The notes: generated by a model from the letters alone, not told the origin. A stretch of DNA of 64,000 bases from Betaproteobacteria bacterium HGW-Betaproteobacteria-9 (GCA_002842215.1 PHCC01000003.1:124001-188000), one strand, 5' to 3'. Counted from the first letter of the stretch, positions 9,942-21,233 are shown. Program-made: numbers and translations.

Positions 9942-10309
9942 GCCCGGTCGGTACGCCCGCCGTGCTGGCCCGCGACCGGCTGGCGCGCAACCGCGAGCGC
10001 CTGTCCGTCTGGTTCGAACAGGACCACCGGAACCAGGCCGAACGGGCTGCCGCTGGCTGGCTGACGGGGATGCTTGTGCCGGTGCTCAAAGGGCTGGGCA
10101 CGCAGCCGGTGGCGTCGCTCGCGCTCGGTGCGCTGGCCGAGGGCTGGCTGCAGCGCACACCGGGCACGCCCGGGCCGCCGCTGGAAACCCAGGCGCTGGG
10201 CGCCGCACTCGCCGTGGTGCGCCGCCATCCCAAGACCAGCCTGACCGTCGCAGCCATCGCTGGCGCTGCCCTGCTGTGGAGCCGCTGGCACCGCAGTCCT
10301 TCACCCTGA
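9938..10309 (+). CDS. Hypothetical protein, third gene of the YqjDE-like operon (YqjK-position)
   Basis: A 123-residue protein with basic N-terminal part (RDRLARNRERL) and a weakly hydrophobic C-terminal segment (LTVAAIAGAALLW) that could insert in the membrane. Position after YqjE matches YqjK in E. coli, but I see no clear sequence identity with YqjK. It is translationally coupled to the preceding gene by an ATGA overlap. Reality of the gene rests on coding overlap, context and frame; function not assignable. Confidence 0.65.
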   Translation: MSPVGTPAVLARDRLARNRERLSVWFEQDHRNQAERAAAGWLTGMLVPVLKGLGTQPVASLALGALAEGWLQRTPGTPGPPLETQALGAALAVVRRHPKTSLTVAAIAGAALLWSRWHRSPSP

Positions 10310-10332
10310 TCCCAACAACCCAAGGCATCACC

Positions 10333-10482
10333 ATGCTCTACACCATCGCCGTCGTCCTGCTCATCCTCTGGTTGCTGGGGCTCGTCACCTCCACCACACT
10401 GGGCGGCTTCATCCACATCCTGCTGGTGGTCGCCATCGTCGTGGTGTTGCTGCGCGTGATCAGCGGCCGCAAACCTTTCTAG
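10333..10482 (+). CDS. Small hydrophobic protein, Lmo0937/DUF5670 type
   Basis: Only 49 residues long, almost entirely two membrane segments: residues ~2-20 (LYTIAVVLLILWLLGLV) and ~24-43, then a short basic tail (SGRKPF). This is the plan of the 'lmo0937 family membrane protein' (DUF5670), commonly found in stress clusters with CsbD, BON and DUF883 genes. It is 23 bp after the previous stop and probably the last gene of the S1-driven operon. Too short for most ORF callers. Confidence 0.75.
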   Translation: MLYTIAVVLLILWLLGLVTSTTLGGFIHILLVVAIVVVLLRVISGRKPF

Positions 10483-10506
10483 AAAATGGCCCGCTGCGCT
10501 GGCTGT

Positions 10507-10549
10507 GTGGGCCAGCGCACAGACGCTGTCCGCGTGGGTGGACTAGTGT
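10507..10549 (+). promoter_or_regulatory. Predicted promoter with Crp-type box, site S2 (hybrid kinase)
   Basis: GTGGG-ccag-CGCAC (10507-10520) followed by AGAC (10521-10524). A -10-like CTAGTG/TAGTGT lies 18-19 bases later (10543-10549). Only the fourth base of the left half departs from the GTKCG consensus. The kinase ATG is at 10592, giving a leader of roughly 35-40 nt. Confidence 0.52.
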
Positions 10550-10591
10550 TCACCCACGTCGCCACCGGGCGGCACCCCACCAGAGACCCCG

Positions 10592-12300
<1,709 letters not shown>

Positions 12301-12304
<4 letters not shown>

Positions 12305-13134
12305 ACCTCACCCAGCAAGAACGGCTCAACGCCCGCATCCTGATCGTGGACGACCAGCCGGCCAACGTGAGCCTGCTCGAAGCCATGCTGCAAGACGCCG
12401 GTTACACCCGGGTGTCCAGCACCACAGAGCCCGACAAGGTCTGCGCCATGCACCGCAAGGCGCCTTTCGACCTGATCCTGCTCGACCTGCAGATGCCGGG
12501 CATGGACGGCTTCCAGGTGATGGAAGGGCTCAAGGCCAGCACCGCCGAAGACGACTACCTGCCGGTGCTGGTGATCACCGCCCAGCCCGGCCACAAGCTG
12601 CGCGCGCTGCAGGCCGGCGCCAAGGACTTCATCAGCAAACCGTTCGACCTGGTCGAGGTCAAGGCGCGCATCAACAACCTGATCGAGGTGCGCCTGCTGC
12701 ACAAGCAACTGGCGCGGCACAACCAGTACCTGGAGCAGGTGGTGCAGGAGCGCACCGCCGAGCTGCGCGAAAGCGAAGCGCGCTACCGTGCCCTGACCGA
12801 GCTGGCCACCGACTGGTACTGGGAGCAGGACGGCGAGGGCCGCTTCACCAAGGTGTCGGGCCCGGTGCTGGAGATGCTGGGCCTGCAGGTGGATGCCCTG
12901 AACGACGGCGGCAGTCCCGAACAAAGCGACGACGGCTGGAATCGGTCCGAACGCGAGACGCTGCGGGCCCGCATCGCGGCACGCAGCCCGTTTCTGGACA
13001 TGGTGCTGAGCCGGACGCTGCCCGATGGCGCGGTCCGGCAGTACCGCGTGAGCGGCACACCGATGTTCGACTCGCGTTGCACGCTGATCGGCTACCGCGG
13101 TTTTGGTGTGGAGATCCTGGGATCAAACAAGTAA
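12301..13134 (+). CDS. Response regulator with REC, coiled coil and PAS domains, no DNA-binding output
   Basis: The 277-residue protein starts with a receiver domain (IVDDQPANV, phospho-acceptor D62 in LLDLQMPG, conserved SKPF), followed by a helical linker (QLARHNQYLEQVVQERTAELR) and a C-terminal PAS domain (ESEARYRALTEL...). No HTH, GGDEF, EAL or HD-GYP domain follows, so output must be by protein-protein contact. It is translationally coupled to the hybrid kinase. A longer ORF in the same frame back to 11395 overlaps the kinase and is a shadow. Confidence 0.88.
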
Positions 13135-13191
13135 AGCGCCCAGCTCCTGGGGCGTGGTGAAGAGCACAACGTCTTCCGGAGCGACATGCCC

Positions 13192-13279
13192 CAAGCCCAG
13201 GGCAGCACCGCCGGGCCGGCTTTGCCGGACGGCCAGTGCCGCCCCCCTGGGGGGTAGCGCGAAGCGCTGCAGGGGGGAT
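13192..13279 (+). repeat. Dispersed GC-rich intergenic repeat, family 1, copy A
   Basis: The segment holds the shared core GCCGGGCCGGC-TTTGCCGGAC, then GGCCAGTGCC and a CCCCCTGGGGGG palindrome. A 41-base stretch including the core is identical to copy B at 38970-39054. It fills most of the gap between the response regulator and the convergent glycine-zipper gene. The palindromes could fold in RNA, so it may also act in 3'-end formation. Confidence 0.8.
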
Positions 13280-13282
13280 CCT

Positions 13283-13915
13283 CTACTCCCGCGGCTCGCC
13301 GTCCCGGTTCACGGTGACGCTGCGTCCGGGGGGCGCGAGCATCTGCGCGCGGTGCGTGATGCCGCGGAAGCGGTAGGTCACATCCCAGTAGGCGGGCTCG
13401 CTGCTGGCGTTGACGGTGCTGCAGCGCTGCACGTCCTGCGTGCTCACCTGATTGCCGTAGCGGTCGCGGCCGACCTGGGAACCGATGGCCGCACCCGCCA
13501 CCACACCGCCCGCCGTGGCGATGTCGCGACCACTGCCGCCACCGATCTGGTGACCGATCACGCCGCCGATGACGGCGCCGACCAGCGCACCACCGACATT
13601 GGGCGCGGGGCGCTGCTGCATGACCTGTTCTCGCTCGATCCAGCAGCGCTGCTGGGACTGGCCCATCACGGCGCGGACCGACAGCACCTCGGCCTCAAAC
13701 AGGGCCTCGTTCTGGCGGCGGCGGAAGTCGCGTCGCTCTTCGCGCCGCTGTTCGCGCTGGCTCGGGTAGCTCTCTACCTGCACCGGGGCCTGCACCATCG
13801 GTTGCTGTTCGTAAACCGGGTAGGGCGCGACGCAGCCGGCCAGGCCCAGTGTGGCGACGGCAGCCAGCGAGAGGGCTGTCTGCCGAAGGGAAAAACGGTT
13901 TGAAAGGTGTGTCAT
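13283..13915 (-). CDS. Glycine-zipper lipoprotein (17 kDa surface antigen-like)
   Basis: The 210-residue product has a lipoprotein signal (SLAAVATLGLAGC) and a charged Arg/Glu/Gln-rich stretch (REQRREERRDFRRRQ). A glycine-zipper segment (GGALVGAVIGGVIGHQIG..., residues ~125-165) follows, as in 17 kDa antigen/SlyB-type outer-membrane lipoproteins. The C-terminus ends in a beta-rich domain with VTYRFRGITHRAQM. Start at 13915 places the lipobox correctly; the ORF upstream to 14173 overlaps the divergent regulator gene's leader. Its own S-type promoter (S4) lies 40 bp upstream. Confidence 0.85.
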   Translation of the reverse strand: MTHLSNRFSLRQTALSLAAVATLGLAGCVAPYPVYEQQPMVQAPVQVESYPSQREQRREERRDFRRRQNEALFEAEVLSVRAVMGQSQQRCWIEREQVMQQRPAPNVGGALVGAVIGGVIGHQIGGGSGRDIATAGGVVAGAAIGSQVGRDRYGNQVSTQDVQRCSTVNASSEPAYWDVTYRFRGITHRAQMLAPPGRSVTVNRDGEPRE

Positions 13916-13957
13916 GGGGTGTCCTTTGCATGGGGAAAGCGTTGCGAATCCGCTTTC

Positions 13958-13999
13958 AAGGTACTCCTCGCAACGCGCCGGGTCTGTGCGCTGACGAAC
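13958..13999 (-). promoter_or_regulatory. Predicted promoter with Crp-type box, site S4 (glycine-zipper gene)
   Basis: Read on the minus strand: GTTCG-tcag-CGCAC (13999 down to 13986), AGAC (13985-13982), 18 bases, then TACCTT (13963-13958). Spacing is identical to S1 and S3. The leader to the ATG at 13915 would be about 36 nt. It lies back to back with S3, 49 bp away, in the divergent region between this gene and the Crp/Fnr gene. Confidence 0.58.
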
Positions 14000-14048
14000 A
14001 CCCGGATGCCGCGCACGGGTTGCGCTGGCGCCAGCGCGCCAGGCCTTC

Positions 14049-14090
14049 GTGCGCCAGCGAACAGACAAGGTCATCGGTTCTCTGTACGCT
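14049..14090 (+). promoter_or_regulatory. Predicted promoter with Crp-type box, site S3 (Crp/Fnr gene, autoregulation)
   Basis: GTGCG-ccag-CGAAC (14049-14062) followed by AGAC (14063-14066), 18 bases, and TACGCT (14085-14090). One base of the right half differs from CGCAC, as expected for a weaker autoregulatory site. A start near 14097 gives an ~90 nt leader to the ATG at 14186. Confidence 0.55.
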
Positions 14091-14185
14091 ACTGCACACA
14101 CTGCTTTGCCCGGTTCGTTTGCCGCGCAACCTTCCACACCGGTCCGTTCATGGACTGCAGAAGCGCCCACCACAGGGAATTACCG

Positions 14186-14905
14186 ATGGATGTTGCTCCG
14201 GACCCGTCCGCCAATGACTTGCTGGCCTCAATGCCGCCGACCGAATGGCAGCGCATCGCGCCGCTGCTGGAGGTGGTGGATCTGCCACTGGGCCTGGTGC
14301 TCCACGAATCGGGCAGCAAGATGAGCCATGTGTACTTTCCGATCAACGCCATCGTCTCTTTGCTGTCCGTGATGGAAAGCGGTGCCTCGGCCGAGATCGC
14401 CGTGGTGGGAAAAGAGGGTGTGGTCGGGATCGCGCTCTTCATGGGTGGCGAGACCACGACCAGCCGCGCCGTCGTGCAGAGTGCTGGCCAAGGTTACCGC
14501 CTGCGTGCGGACGACATCAAGGACGAATTCAACCGCTCGGGTCCGGTGGCGCACCTGCTGCTGCGTTACACCCAGGCGCTGATGACGCAGATGTCTCAGA
14601 CGGCGGCGTGCAACCGCCACCACTCGCTGGACCAGCAACTCTGCCGCAGGCTGCTGTTGAGCCTGGACCGCCTGAATGGCAACGAGCTGGTGATGACGCA
14701 AGAACTCATCGCCAACATGCTCGGCGTGCGCCGGGAAGGCGTGACCGAAGCGGCGGTCCAATTGCAGAAGCTCGGCATGATTCGCTACGCGCGCGGACAC
14801 ATCACGGTGCTCGACCGCGACGCGCTGGAAGAGCGTGTCTGTGAGTGTTATGCCTTGGTCAGGAAAGAGTACGACCGGTTGCTGCCCGACCGCCTGGCGG
14901 CCTGA
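14186..14905 (+). CDS. Crp/Fnr family transcriptional regulator
   Basis: A 239-residue protein: an N-terminal cyclic-nucleotide-binding-like beta-roll (~15-120), a dimer helix (~120-160) and a C-terminal winged helix-turn-helix (~165-215; MTQELIANMLGVRREGVTEAA). R183-E184 align with Arg180-Glu181 of E. coli CRP, which read the GTG of the half-site. There is no N-terminal cysteine cluster, so it is not an Fe-S FNR, and key cAMP residues are not obvious. ATG 14186 is chosen for AGGGA seven bases upstream; ATG 14150 would add 12 residues. It sits within the block of five S-type promoters, including its own. Confidence 0.9.
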   Translation: MDVAPDPSANDLLASMPPTEWQRIAPLLEVVDLPLGLVLHESGSKMSHVYFPINAIVSLLSVMESGASAEIAVVGKEGVVGIALFMGGETTTSRAVVQSAGQGYRLRADDIKDEFNRSGPVAHLLLRYTQALMTQMSQTAACNRHHSLDQQLCRRLLLSLDRLNGNELVMTQELIANMLGVRREGVTEAAVQLQKLGMIRYARGHITVLDRDALEERVCECYALVRKEYDRLLPDRLAA

Positions 14906-14980
14906 GAGACCGACCTGGCATGAAAGCTTCCGACTGCCGCCCGTGGCCGGTGGTCAACCCCGGGCAGGCAGTGCGGCGGG

Positions 14981-15196
14981 TTATTTCAACCAGCTGTCGT
15001 CGGCCCGGTCTTCCCAGTCCTTGATCTGTTTTTCGGCCTCGTCCTTGGCGATGCCGTAGCGCTCCTGGATCTTGCCGGCCAGTTGGTCGCGGTGGCCGGC
15101 CACGACCTGCAGGTCGTCGTCGGTCAGCTTGCCCCACTGCTGCTTGGCCCGTCCGGTGAGTTGTTTCCAGTTGCCTTGAATGGTGTCCCAGTTCAT
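14981..15196 (-). CDS. CsbD family stress protein
   Basis: The 71-residue protein opens with MNWDTIQGNWKQLTGRAKQQWGKL, the CsbD/YjbJ signature, and continues with VAGHRDQLAGKIQERYGIAKDEAEKQI. CsbD-like proteins are small, soluble, highly abundant in stress or stationary phase, and of unknown biochemical role. Start at 15196 matches the family and is preceded on its strand by AAAGGAC; a longer frame to 15256 runs into its promoter. An S-type box (S5) lies upstream. Confidence 0.92.
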   Translation of the reverse strand: MNWDTIQGNWKQLTGRAKQQWGKLTDDDLQVVAGHRDQLAGKIQERYGIAKDEAEKQIKDWEDRADDSWLK

Positions 15197-15239
15197 GCGT
15201 GTCCTTTGGTTGGGGTGAGAAGGGTTCTCACCGGCCCCC

Positions 15240-15282
15240 ATCTTGGGATCCGACACGGTGGGCGGTCTGTGCGTTATCGAAC
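15240..15282 (-). promoter_or_regulatory. Predicted promoter with Crp-type box, site S5 (csbD)
   Basis: Read on the minus strand: GTTCG-ataa-CGCAC (15282 down to 15269), AGAC (15268-15265), then 18-19 bases to CCAAGA/CAAGAT (15246-15240). The -10 is the weakest of the five. The leader to the csbD ATG would be about 37 nt. Confidence 0.48.
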
Positions 15283-15307
15283 CGAGCCCGCCCTGCCGCG
15301 CGCTCGT

Positions 15308-16486
15308 TCACAACACCAGGCGCTGCGCGTAGCCCGTCATCTCCAGATAACCGCGGCCGACGTGCTGACCGTTGCTGGTGTACAGGTCGGACAGGCCCTC
15401 CCAGTACACCGTGCCGGTGCTGGCGCGGCTGTCGAGTTCCTGCGGGTCGATCACGGCCTTGACGGTGTAGAAGTCGGCGGGGGTGCGGATCATCCATTCG
15501 ACGGGATAGCGTGCGCGGGTGCTCGGGCTGGTCCAGAAGCGCTGCGGCACCCAGTCCACCTCGCCGGGGCGGAAGCGGTAGATGTCGGTGGGGCTTTGCG
15601 CGCTGCCCGCGGCGCGGAACGAGCCGCCTGCCCAGACCTTGCTGCCGTCCTGGCGGCGCAGCTGGAAGGCGGTGATGCAGTGGCCGTCGAACAGGTTCAT
15701 GCCGATCCAGTCCCAGCCCACGGCCTCGGGGTGCAGCAGGGCCTCGCTCCACTCGTGGTCGAGCCAGGCCTTGCCCTGGGTGACGGTGAAGGTCTGGCCC
15801 TGAAACGCCAGCGTACCGCGCACATCCAGCTGCGGATGGCTCACATAGAAGCTGGACTGTGCGGGGTCGGGGCCCTTGCGCGAAAAGCCCTGCTCGCCCT
15901 GCAGCAGGATGGCCTGGGTGGGCGCCGCGTCGATCGCGATGCGCAGCGTGTCGTCGCTGACGCGGGTGGTGTAGCCGCCGTCGGGTCGGCGCTGGATGAA
16001 CCAGTCGCCCAGCGCCACGTGGGTGTCGGTTTCCAGCGCGTACACGCCGCGCCCGGTGGCGGCGGGCGGTTCGCCGTTCCAGCGCGCGATGCGGTCGCTG
16101 TGCCAGAGCCGCTGGCCGGTCACGTCGGTGATGGCGGCGTGCGCAAACACGAGCTGCTTCGCGGCCAGGCGGCTGGTCAGGCCTTGGGTGCCATCGACGC
16201 GGCTGCGGAAAAACGTGACCTGGAAACCGAAGCTGCGGCCTTGGGCGTCCTGCGCGTGGCCGGTGAGGTACCACCATTCGGTGCGGGTGTCGTTGTGCGT
16301 GCCGTGGTCGCGCGGGAAGGCGAGTGCGCGCGGTGTGAACGGGCCGCGGGCGGGCTCCGGCTGTTGTGCCTGCGCCCACCGCCAGGGCAGGGCGCAGGCT
16401 GCGGCCGAGCCGAGCACCAGGCGGCGCCGGGCGCTCACGCTCGCGCTGGGCCGGGCGTCATTCCCGGGTGGGGTCGGTGGGGACAT
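15308..16486 (-). CDS. AttH / carotenoid 1,2-hydratase-like lipocalin family protein, exported
   Basis: The 392-residue protein begins with an Arg-rich then hydrophobic leader ([17 protein letters not shown], then AQA), Tat-like in look. It continues with the CrtC/AttH double-lipocalin fold, seen in [28 protein letters not shown] and [11 protein letters not shown]. AttH proteins are periplasmic and usually paired with an FtsX-type ABC exporter, which is present two genes upstream at 17576-20155. The ATG at 16486 overlaps the PLP enzyme gene by 29 bp; the ORF could extend to 16552. Substrate is unknown; carotenoid hydration is unlikely without crt genes. Confidence 0.82.
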   Translation of the reverse strand: MSPPTPPGNDARPSASVSARRRLVLGSAAACALPWRWAQAQQPEPARGPFTPRALAFPRDHGTHNDTRTEWWYLTGHAQDAQGRSFGFQVTFFRSRVDGTQGLTSRLAAKQLVFAHAAITDVTGQRLWHSDRIARWNGEPPAATGRGVYALETDTHVALGDWFIQRRPDGGYTTRVSDDTLRIAIDAAPTQAILLQGEQGFSRKGPDPAQSSFYVSHPQLDVRGTLAFQGQTFTVTQGKAWLDHEWSEALLHPEAVGWDWIGMNLFDGHCITAFQLRRQDGSKVWAGGSFRAAGSAQSPTDIYRFRPGEVDWVPQRFWTSPSTRARYPVEWMIRTPADFYTVKAVIDPQELDSRASTGTVYWEGLSDLYTSNGQHVGRGYLEMTGYAQRLVL

Positions 16487-17555
16487 CCTGGGGGCCGCTG
16501 TCGGACGCGAGCTGGGCGTCCAGGCGCGCCTGGGCGGCGCTGATGTCGCCAAACCGGTTCTGTGCCCAGCTGGTGTCGAAGTAGGTCTGCCGGTAGCGCT
16601 CGCCGCTGTCGCACAGCAGCGAGAGGATGGAGCCGTGTTCGCCGTACGCCTTCATCTCCTGCGCCAGCGCCAGCATGGCCACGAGGTTGGTGCCGGTGGA
16701 CGGGCCGACCCGGCGGCCGAGCAGGCCGGTGAGCGCGTGCATGGCGGCCAGCGAGTCGGCGTCGGGCACCTCGACCATGCGGTCCACCACGGTGGGGATG
16801 AAGCTGGGTTCCACGCGCGGGCGGCCAATGCCCTCGATGCGCGAACCCGGGGCGGTCAGCGTGGCGTCACCGCTGCGGTGGTAGGCGCAGAACACCGAGC
16901 CCTCGGGGTCGGCGACGCAGAGCCGGGTGGCGTGTTGCTGGTAGCGCAGGTGCCGGCCGATGGTGGCGCTGGTGCCGCCGGTGCCGGCACCGACCACGAT
17001 CCAGCGTGGCACGGGGTGGCGTTCGCGCGCCATCTGCTCGAACATGCTGTGGGCGATGTTGTTGTTGCCTCGCCAGTCGGTGGCGCGCTCGGCGTAGGTG
17101 AACTGGTCCATGTAGTGGCCGCCGGTCTCGCGGGCCAGCTGTTGCGCGGCGGCGTAGACCTCGCCCGCGTGGTCCACGAAATGGCAGCGCCCGCCGTAAA
17201 ACGCGATCTGGTCCACCTTCTCCTGCGATGTGTTGCGCGGCATCACGGCAACGAAGGGCAGGCCCAGCAGCCGCGCGAAATAGGCCTCGCTCACGGCGGT
17301 GGAGCCGCTGGACGCTTCGACCACCGTGGTGCCCGGCTGCAGCCAGCCGTTGCACAGCGCGTAGAGAAACAGCGAGCGCGCCAGCCGGTGTTTGAGGCTG
17401 CCGGTGGGGTGGGTGGACTCGTCCTTGAGGTAGAGGTCGATGCCGTGCGCGGCCCAGCCCGGCAAGGGCAGGGCGATCAGGTGGGTGTCGGCGCTGCGGC
17501 AGACGTCGGCTTCGATGCGGGCGATGGCCTGGTGCAGCCAGTGGGGTGTGTTCAT
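16458..17555 (-). CDS. PLP-dependent cysteine synthase family protein
   Basis: The 365-residue enzyme belongs to fold-type II: PLP lysine K55 in [12 protein letters not shown], the asparagine-loop equivalent in [12 protein letters not shown] and the phosphate-binding GAGTGGT. The N-terminal half resembles O-acetylserine sulfhydrylase/cystathionine synthase. The C-terminal part differs ([11 protein letters not shown] tail), as in the 'PLP-dependent cysteine synthase family' and L-cysteine desulfhydrase CdsH relatives. It may make or break cysteine; which cannot be told from sequence. It lies between AttH and the FtsX permease, overlapping attH and 20 bp after the permease. Confidence 0.82.
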   Translation of the reverse strand: MNTPHWLHQAIARIEADVCRSADTHLIALPLPGWAAHGIDLYLKDESTHPTGSLKHRLARSLFLYALCNGWLQPGTTVVEASSGSTAVSEAYFARLLGLPFVAVMPRNTSQEKVDQIAFYGGRCHFVDHAGEVYAAAQQLARETGGHYMDQFTYAERATDWRGNNNIAHSMFEQMARERHPVPRWIVVGAGTGGTSATIGRHLRYQQHATRLCVADPEGSVFCAYHRSGDATLTAPGSRIEGIGRPRVEPSFIPTVVDRMVEVPDADSLAAMHALTGLLGRRVGPSTGTNLVAMLALAQEMKAYGEHGSILSLLCDSGERYRQTYFDTSWAQNRFGDISAAQARLDAQLASDSGPQDVPTDPTRE

Positions 17556-17575
17556 GTGGTCATTGTGAGGGAGGT

Positions 17576-20155
17576 TCACCAGTCTTCTTTCACCGCCTGT
17601 ACGGCGTCGCGGCCGGCGGCGGCGCGCCCGGCCAGCCAGGCGGTGGCGGTGCCGGCGATCACCACGGCCACACACAGCGCCAGCAGCCGTGCCCAGGGCA
17701 GCACGAGGTCCATGGTCCAGTGGAAGCTCTGCGGGTTGACCACGTGCACCAGCACCAGGCTCACGCCCAGGCCCAGCGCCAGCCCGGCGAGTGCGCCGAG
17801 CACCGTCCAGGCCAGGCCTTCGAGCGCGACCACGCCCAGGATCTGCCGCCGCGTCAGGCCCAGGTGCGCCAGCAGGCCAAACTCCTTGCGCCGCGCCAGC
17901 ACCTGCGCGCTGAAGCTGGCCGCCACGCCGAACAGGCCGATGGCGATGGCCACCGCCTGCAGCCAGTAGGTGACGGCGAAGCTGCGGTCAAAAATGCGCA
18001 GCGAGGTGGCGCGGATCTGCCCGGCCGAAGCGAACTCGATCAGGCCCGCGGCGCCCTGGCGCTCGGCCAGCGCACGGATGGCTTCGCGCACCGCGTCTTC
18101 GTCGGCACCCGGCGCGAGGTGCAGCGCCAGGTCGTTCACGCGCGCGTCGCCCGAGAGGCGCACGTAGTCGGCGCGGTCCATCACCACGCTGCCGTGCTGG
18201 CGCGCGTAGTCGCGCCAGACGCCGGCGACGAAGAAGCGCGTGTTGCCGTCGGCCGGAAAAGCCTGCGCCAGCGCGGGCAGCCAGCCACCGGGCACCGCGC
18301 CGTGCAGGTCCAGCATGGCTTCGCTCACGTACACCGCCACCACGGCCTCGCCCGCTGCGGGCGCGGGTGGCGTCAGAGGCAGGCCCACCAGGGGCAGCTT
18401 CTGGCCGGCGGGCGCATCGCCGCCCAGGGCCAGCGGGCGCGCAAGCAGGGTCACGGCGGGCAGCGTGGGCTTGAGCTGCAGCGAGGTGGCGCGCAGCGGG
18501 TCCACCCGCGCCACGCCGGGCAAGGCGGCCACCGCCATCACGAAGTCGGGCGGCAGGCTGTTGCCATCCCCCAGGCCGCTGCCGCCGGAGCGCACGTAGA
18601 GCTGCGCCGGCAGCACGCCGTCGAGCCACTGCGTGACCGAGTCACGAAAGCTCGCCACCATCACTGTGAGCGCGACCGACAGTGCCAGGCTGGCGACCAC
18701 GCCGCTGGTGGCCACGGCGGCGGTCTCGCGCAGGCGGCGCGAGCGCTCCACCGCGAGCAGCGGCAGGGCGTGGCGTGCCACCAGCGGCGCCAGGAAGTGC
18801 AGCAGCGCGCCCACGGCCAGCGGCAGCGCGGCGATGCCGCCGACCAGCAGCAGCCCGACCGAGACATAGGCCGCCAGCGGGATGCCGCCCACCGGCGGCG
18901 CCCAGGCCAGCGCGGCGGCCAGCCCCATGAGCACCAGCGCCCAGCCGTGGTGCCGCGGAGTGCTGCGTCCGCCGCCCAGGCCTTTGAGTGCGAGCGCCGG
19001 GGCCAGCGCGGCTGTGGCGCGCGCGGGCCACCAGCCGCCCGCCAGCGCGGCGGCCACGCCCAACGCGCCGTACAACCCCGCGGCGGCGGCGCTCCATTGC
19101 AGCGGCGGCGCCGCACCGGAAAAATAGCCACCCCCCAGGTCCCCGCCGAGCACGCGCAGCGCCAGCGCGGCCAGCGCCGTGCCCAGCGCGATGCCGAGTG
19201 CGCTGCCGATCAGGCCCAGCAGCGCCGACTCGGCCAGCACCAGGCGCAGCCGCTCCGGCGCCGACAGGCCGAGCACGCCCAGCAGCGCGAACTGCTGCTG
19301 GCGCCGCGCCACCGAGAGCGAGAGCATGGAGAACACCAGAAAGGCACCGGTGAACAGGGCCACCAGCGCCAGCACGGTGAGGTTGACGCGGTAGGCGCGC
19401 GACAGGTTGCCGGCGCGTTCACCCGCCTGTTCGGGGCGCTGCGCGATCACGCTGGGCGGCAGGTCCAGCGCGGCGAGAACGGCGTCGGGCTCGGCACCCG
19501 GGGCCAGGCGCAGGTCGATGCGGCTGAGCGTGCCCACGCGGTCCGTCAGGTGCTGCGCGGCGGCCACGTCCATCACCAGCAGCGGCGCGCCCGGAGCGTT
19601 CACCGTGCCGGCCACGCGCAGGCTCTGCAGGCGCAGGCCGGTCTGCACCCGCAGCCGGTCCAGGGCCGCGCTGTCCCGGGCCAGCGCTTCGCGGGCGGCG
19701 GGGTTGAGGAACACCGCATCGGGGGCAAAGATGTCCAGTCGCCGGGCCGAGCTGCCGTCGTCCTGGCGCTCCGGCACCGGCATCAGCGCGGGCGAAATCC
19801 AGGCCACCACCAAGGCGTCGACGCCGACGATCTTCACCGGCAGCTTGCGGTCGCCAGGCAGCAGCACGGCGGTGGGCCACTCCAGCACCGGGCTGGCCAG
19901 CGCCACACCGGGGTGCGCCGCCACTTGCGCCAGCAGCGCGTCGTCCAGCGCGCCCTGGCGCGCGCGCAGCTCCAGGTCGGGCTGGCCGTTGACGGCGCTC
20001 ACCGCGCTGGAAAATTCGGCCAGCGCCGAGGCGTTGATCAGCTGCACCGCAAACGCCAGCGCCACACCCAGCATCACCGCCACCACGGCCGAGGCGGTGC
20101 GCCACGGATGGTGGCGCAGTTCTTGCAATGAGAAGGAGGTCAGCAGCGCGCGCAT
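17576..20155 (-). CDS. ABC transporter permease with FtsX domains (AttFG/YbbP-like)
   Basis: The 859-residue protein has an N-terminal helix ([18 protein letters not shown]), a periplasmic domain, an FtsX core, several central helices, a second periplasmic domain and a C-terminal FtsX core ending in a membrane helix. This long form matches YbbP/AttF-G-type permeases of LolE-like exporters. No ATPase gene is adjacent in the window, unusual for the family. With AttH downstream it probably forms an envelope lipid or lipoprotein export module. ATG 20155 is chosen; a frame to 20224 lacks a better start. Confidence 0.85.
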   Translation of the reverse strand: MRALLTSFSLQELRHHPWRTASAVVAVMLGVALAFAVQLINASALAEFSSAVSAVNGQPDLELRARQGALDDALLAQVAAHPGVALASPVLEWPTAVLLPGDRKLPVKIVGVDALVVAWISPALMPVPERQDDGSSARRLDIFAPDAVFLNPAAREALARDSAALDRLRVQTGLRLQSLRVAGTVNAPGAPLLVMDVAAAQHLTDRVGTLSRIDLRLAPGAEPDAVLAALDLPPSVIAQRPEQAGERAGNLSRAYRVNLTVLALVALFTGAFLVFSMLSLSVARRQQQFALLGVLGLSAPERLRLVLAESALLGLIGSALGIALGTALAALALRVLGGDLGGGYFSGAAPPLQWSAAAAGLYGALGVAAALAGGWWPARATAALAPALALKGLGGGRSTPRHHGWALVLMGLAAALAWAPPVGGIPLAAYVSVGLLLVGGIAALPLAVGALLHFLAPLVARHALPLLAVERSRRLRETAAVATSGVVASLALSVALTVMVASFRDSVTQWLDGVLPAQLYVRSGGSGLGDGNSLPPDFVMAVAALPGVARVDPLRATSLQLKPTLPAVTLLARPLALGGDAPAGQKLPLVGLPLTPPAPAAGEAVVAVYVSEAMLDLHGAVPGGWLPALAQAFPADGNTRFFVAGVWRDYARQHGSVVMDRADYVRLSGDARVNDLALHLAPGADEDAVREAIRALAERQGAAGLIEFASAGQIRATSLRIFDRSFAVTYWLQAVAIAIGLFGVAASFSAQVLARRKEFGLLAHLGLTRRQILGVVALEGLAWTVLGALAGLALGLGVSLVLVHVVNPQSFHWTMDLVLPWARLLALCVAVVIAGTATAWLAGRAAAGRDAVQAVKEDW

Positions 20156-20351
20156 GGGTTTGAGCTTACCGCCCGTCCGGCGCGCCTGCCAGGGCATGCG
20201 CAGGCGGCCCGGTAGGTGCGCCATCGCACCGAAGCCCGAGGGCCGCGCGCGTAAGATTCTTTCTCTGTCAACTGGAGCTCACCGTCCCCCCGGCGCACAA
20301 CGGCGCTGCCGCGCTGCACCAGCAGCCCCAACCTTTTTTACGGTGATCCCC

Positions 20352-21233
20352 ATGGTTCGAATCCACCTCGCCATCGACCTCAACTACACGGTCAACCCGC
20401 CCTCGGCGGACTTCATCTTCAACATCCAGGCGGCGCTCTCGCCGCAGCAGACCGTGGTCTGGGAAGAGCTGCAGGTCAGCCAGCCGGTGCCGCTGGTCAT
20501 GCACACCGACGCCGCCACGCGCAACCGCACCCTGCGCCTGACGGCCGGCGCGGGCCCGCTGCAGGTGCGCTACCGCGCCACGCTGGACATCCGCCACCAC
20601 GTGGCCGCGCCCGAAACCGTGTTCGAGACCCCGGTGGCCCAGCTGCCCACCGACGCGCTGCTCTACATCTACCCCAGCCGCTACTGCCAGTCGGACTGCG
20701 TGACCGCGCTGGCCAACTCGCTGTTCGGGCAGTTGCCGCAGGGCTATGGCCGCGTGATGGCGATCAAGGACTGGGTGCAGAGCCAGGTCACGTTCCAGTC
20801 CAACACCAGCAACTCCATGACCTCGGCGCTGGACACCCTGAACGACCACAAGGGCGTCTGCCGCGATTTCGCCCACCTGATGATCACGATGTGCCGCGCG
20901 CTCAACATCCCGGCGCGCTTCACCACCGCGATCGACTTCGGCGCCGACCCGGCCCTGGGGCCGACCGACTTCCACGCCTACGTCGAGGTCTACCTCGGCC
21001 ACCGCTGGTACCTGTTCGACCCCTCCGGCACCGCGATTCCCATGGGCTTCGTGCGCATCGGCACCGGTCGCGATGCCGCCGACGCCTCGTTCGCCACCAT
21101 CTTTGGCGGGGTGCAGGCGCAGGCGCCAGTCATCGACATTTCGGCCCAGGTGAATCCGCAGAACGGCTGGCAGATGCCGGTGCACCGCACCGAGGCGCTG
21201 TCCACCGACAGCGGCTGGCACACCGGCTTCTGA
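20352..21233 (+). CDS. Transglutaminase-like (YebA/CYLD-type) cysteine protease family protein
   Basis: A 293-residue cytoplasmic protein with an N-terminal beta domain and a transglutaminase core. The catalytic triad is visible as C in HKGVCRDFAHL, H in TDFHAYVEV and D in YLFDPSG. These proteins are usually proteases or amidases rather than cross-linkers, and their substrates are mostly unknown. Start at 20352 (ATG after GTGATCCCC) is supported by the conserved VRIHLAIDLNY beginning; the ORF back to 19407 overlaps the opposite-strand permease. Confidence 0.88.
   Translation: MVRIHLAIDLNYTVNPPSADFIFNIQAALSPQQTVVWEELQVSQPVPLVMHTDAATRNRTLRLTAGAGPLQVRYRATLDIRHHVAAPETVFETPVAQLPTDALLYIYPSRYCQSDCVTALANSLFGQLPQGYGRVMAIKDWVQSQVTFQSNTSNSMTSALDTLNDHKGVCRDFAHLMITMCRALNIPARFTTAIDFGADPALGPTDFHAYVEVYLGHRWYLFDPSGTAIPMGFVRIGTGRDAADASFATIFGGVQAQAPVIDISAQVNPQNGWQMPVHRTEALSTDSGWHTGF

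Noticed and set aside
17546-20131. Long plus-strand open frame opposite the FtsX permease gene
   Set aside because: It is rich in Gln, His and Arg without any domain and mirrors the real gene; such antisense frames are expected in GC-rich DNA. The same holds for 54062-55864 opposite dnaK and others.
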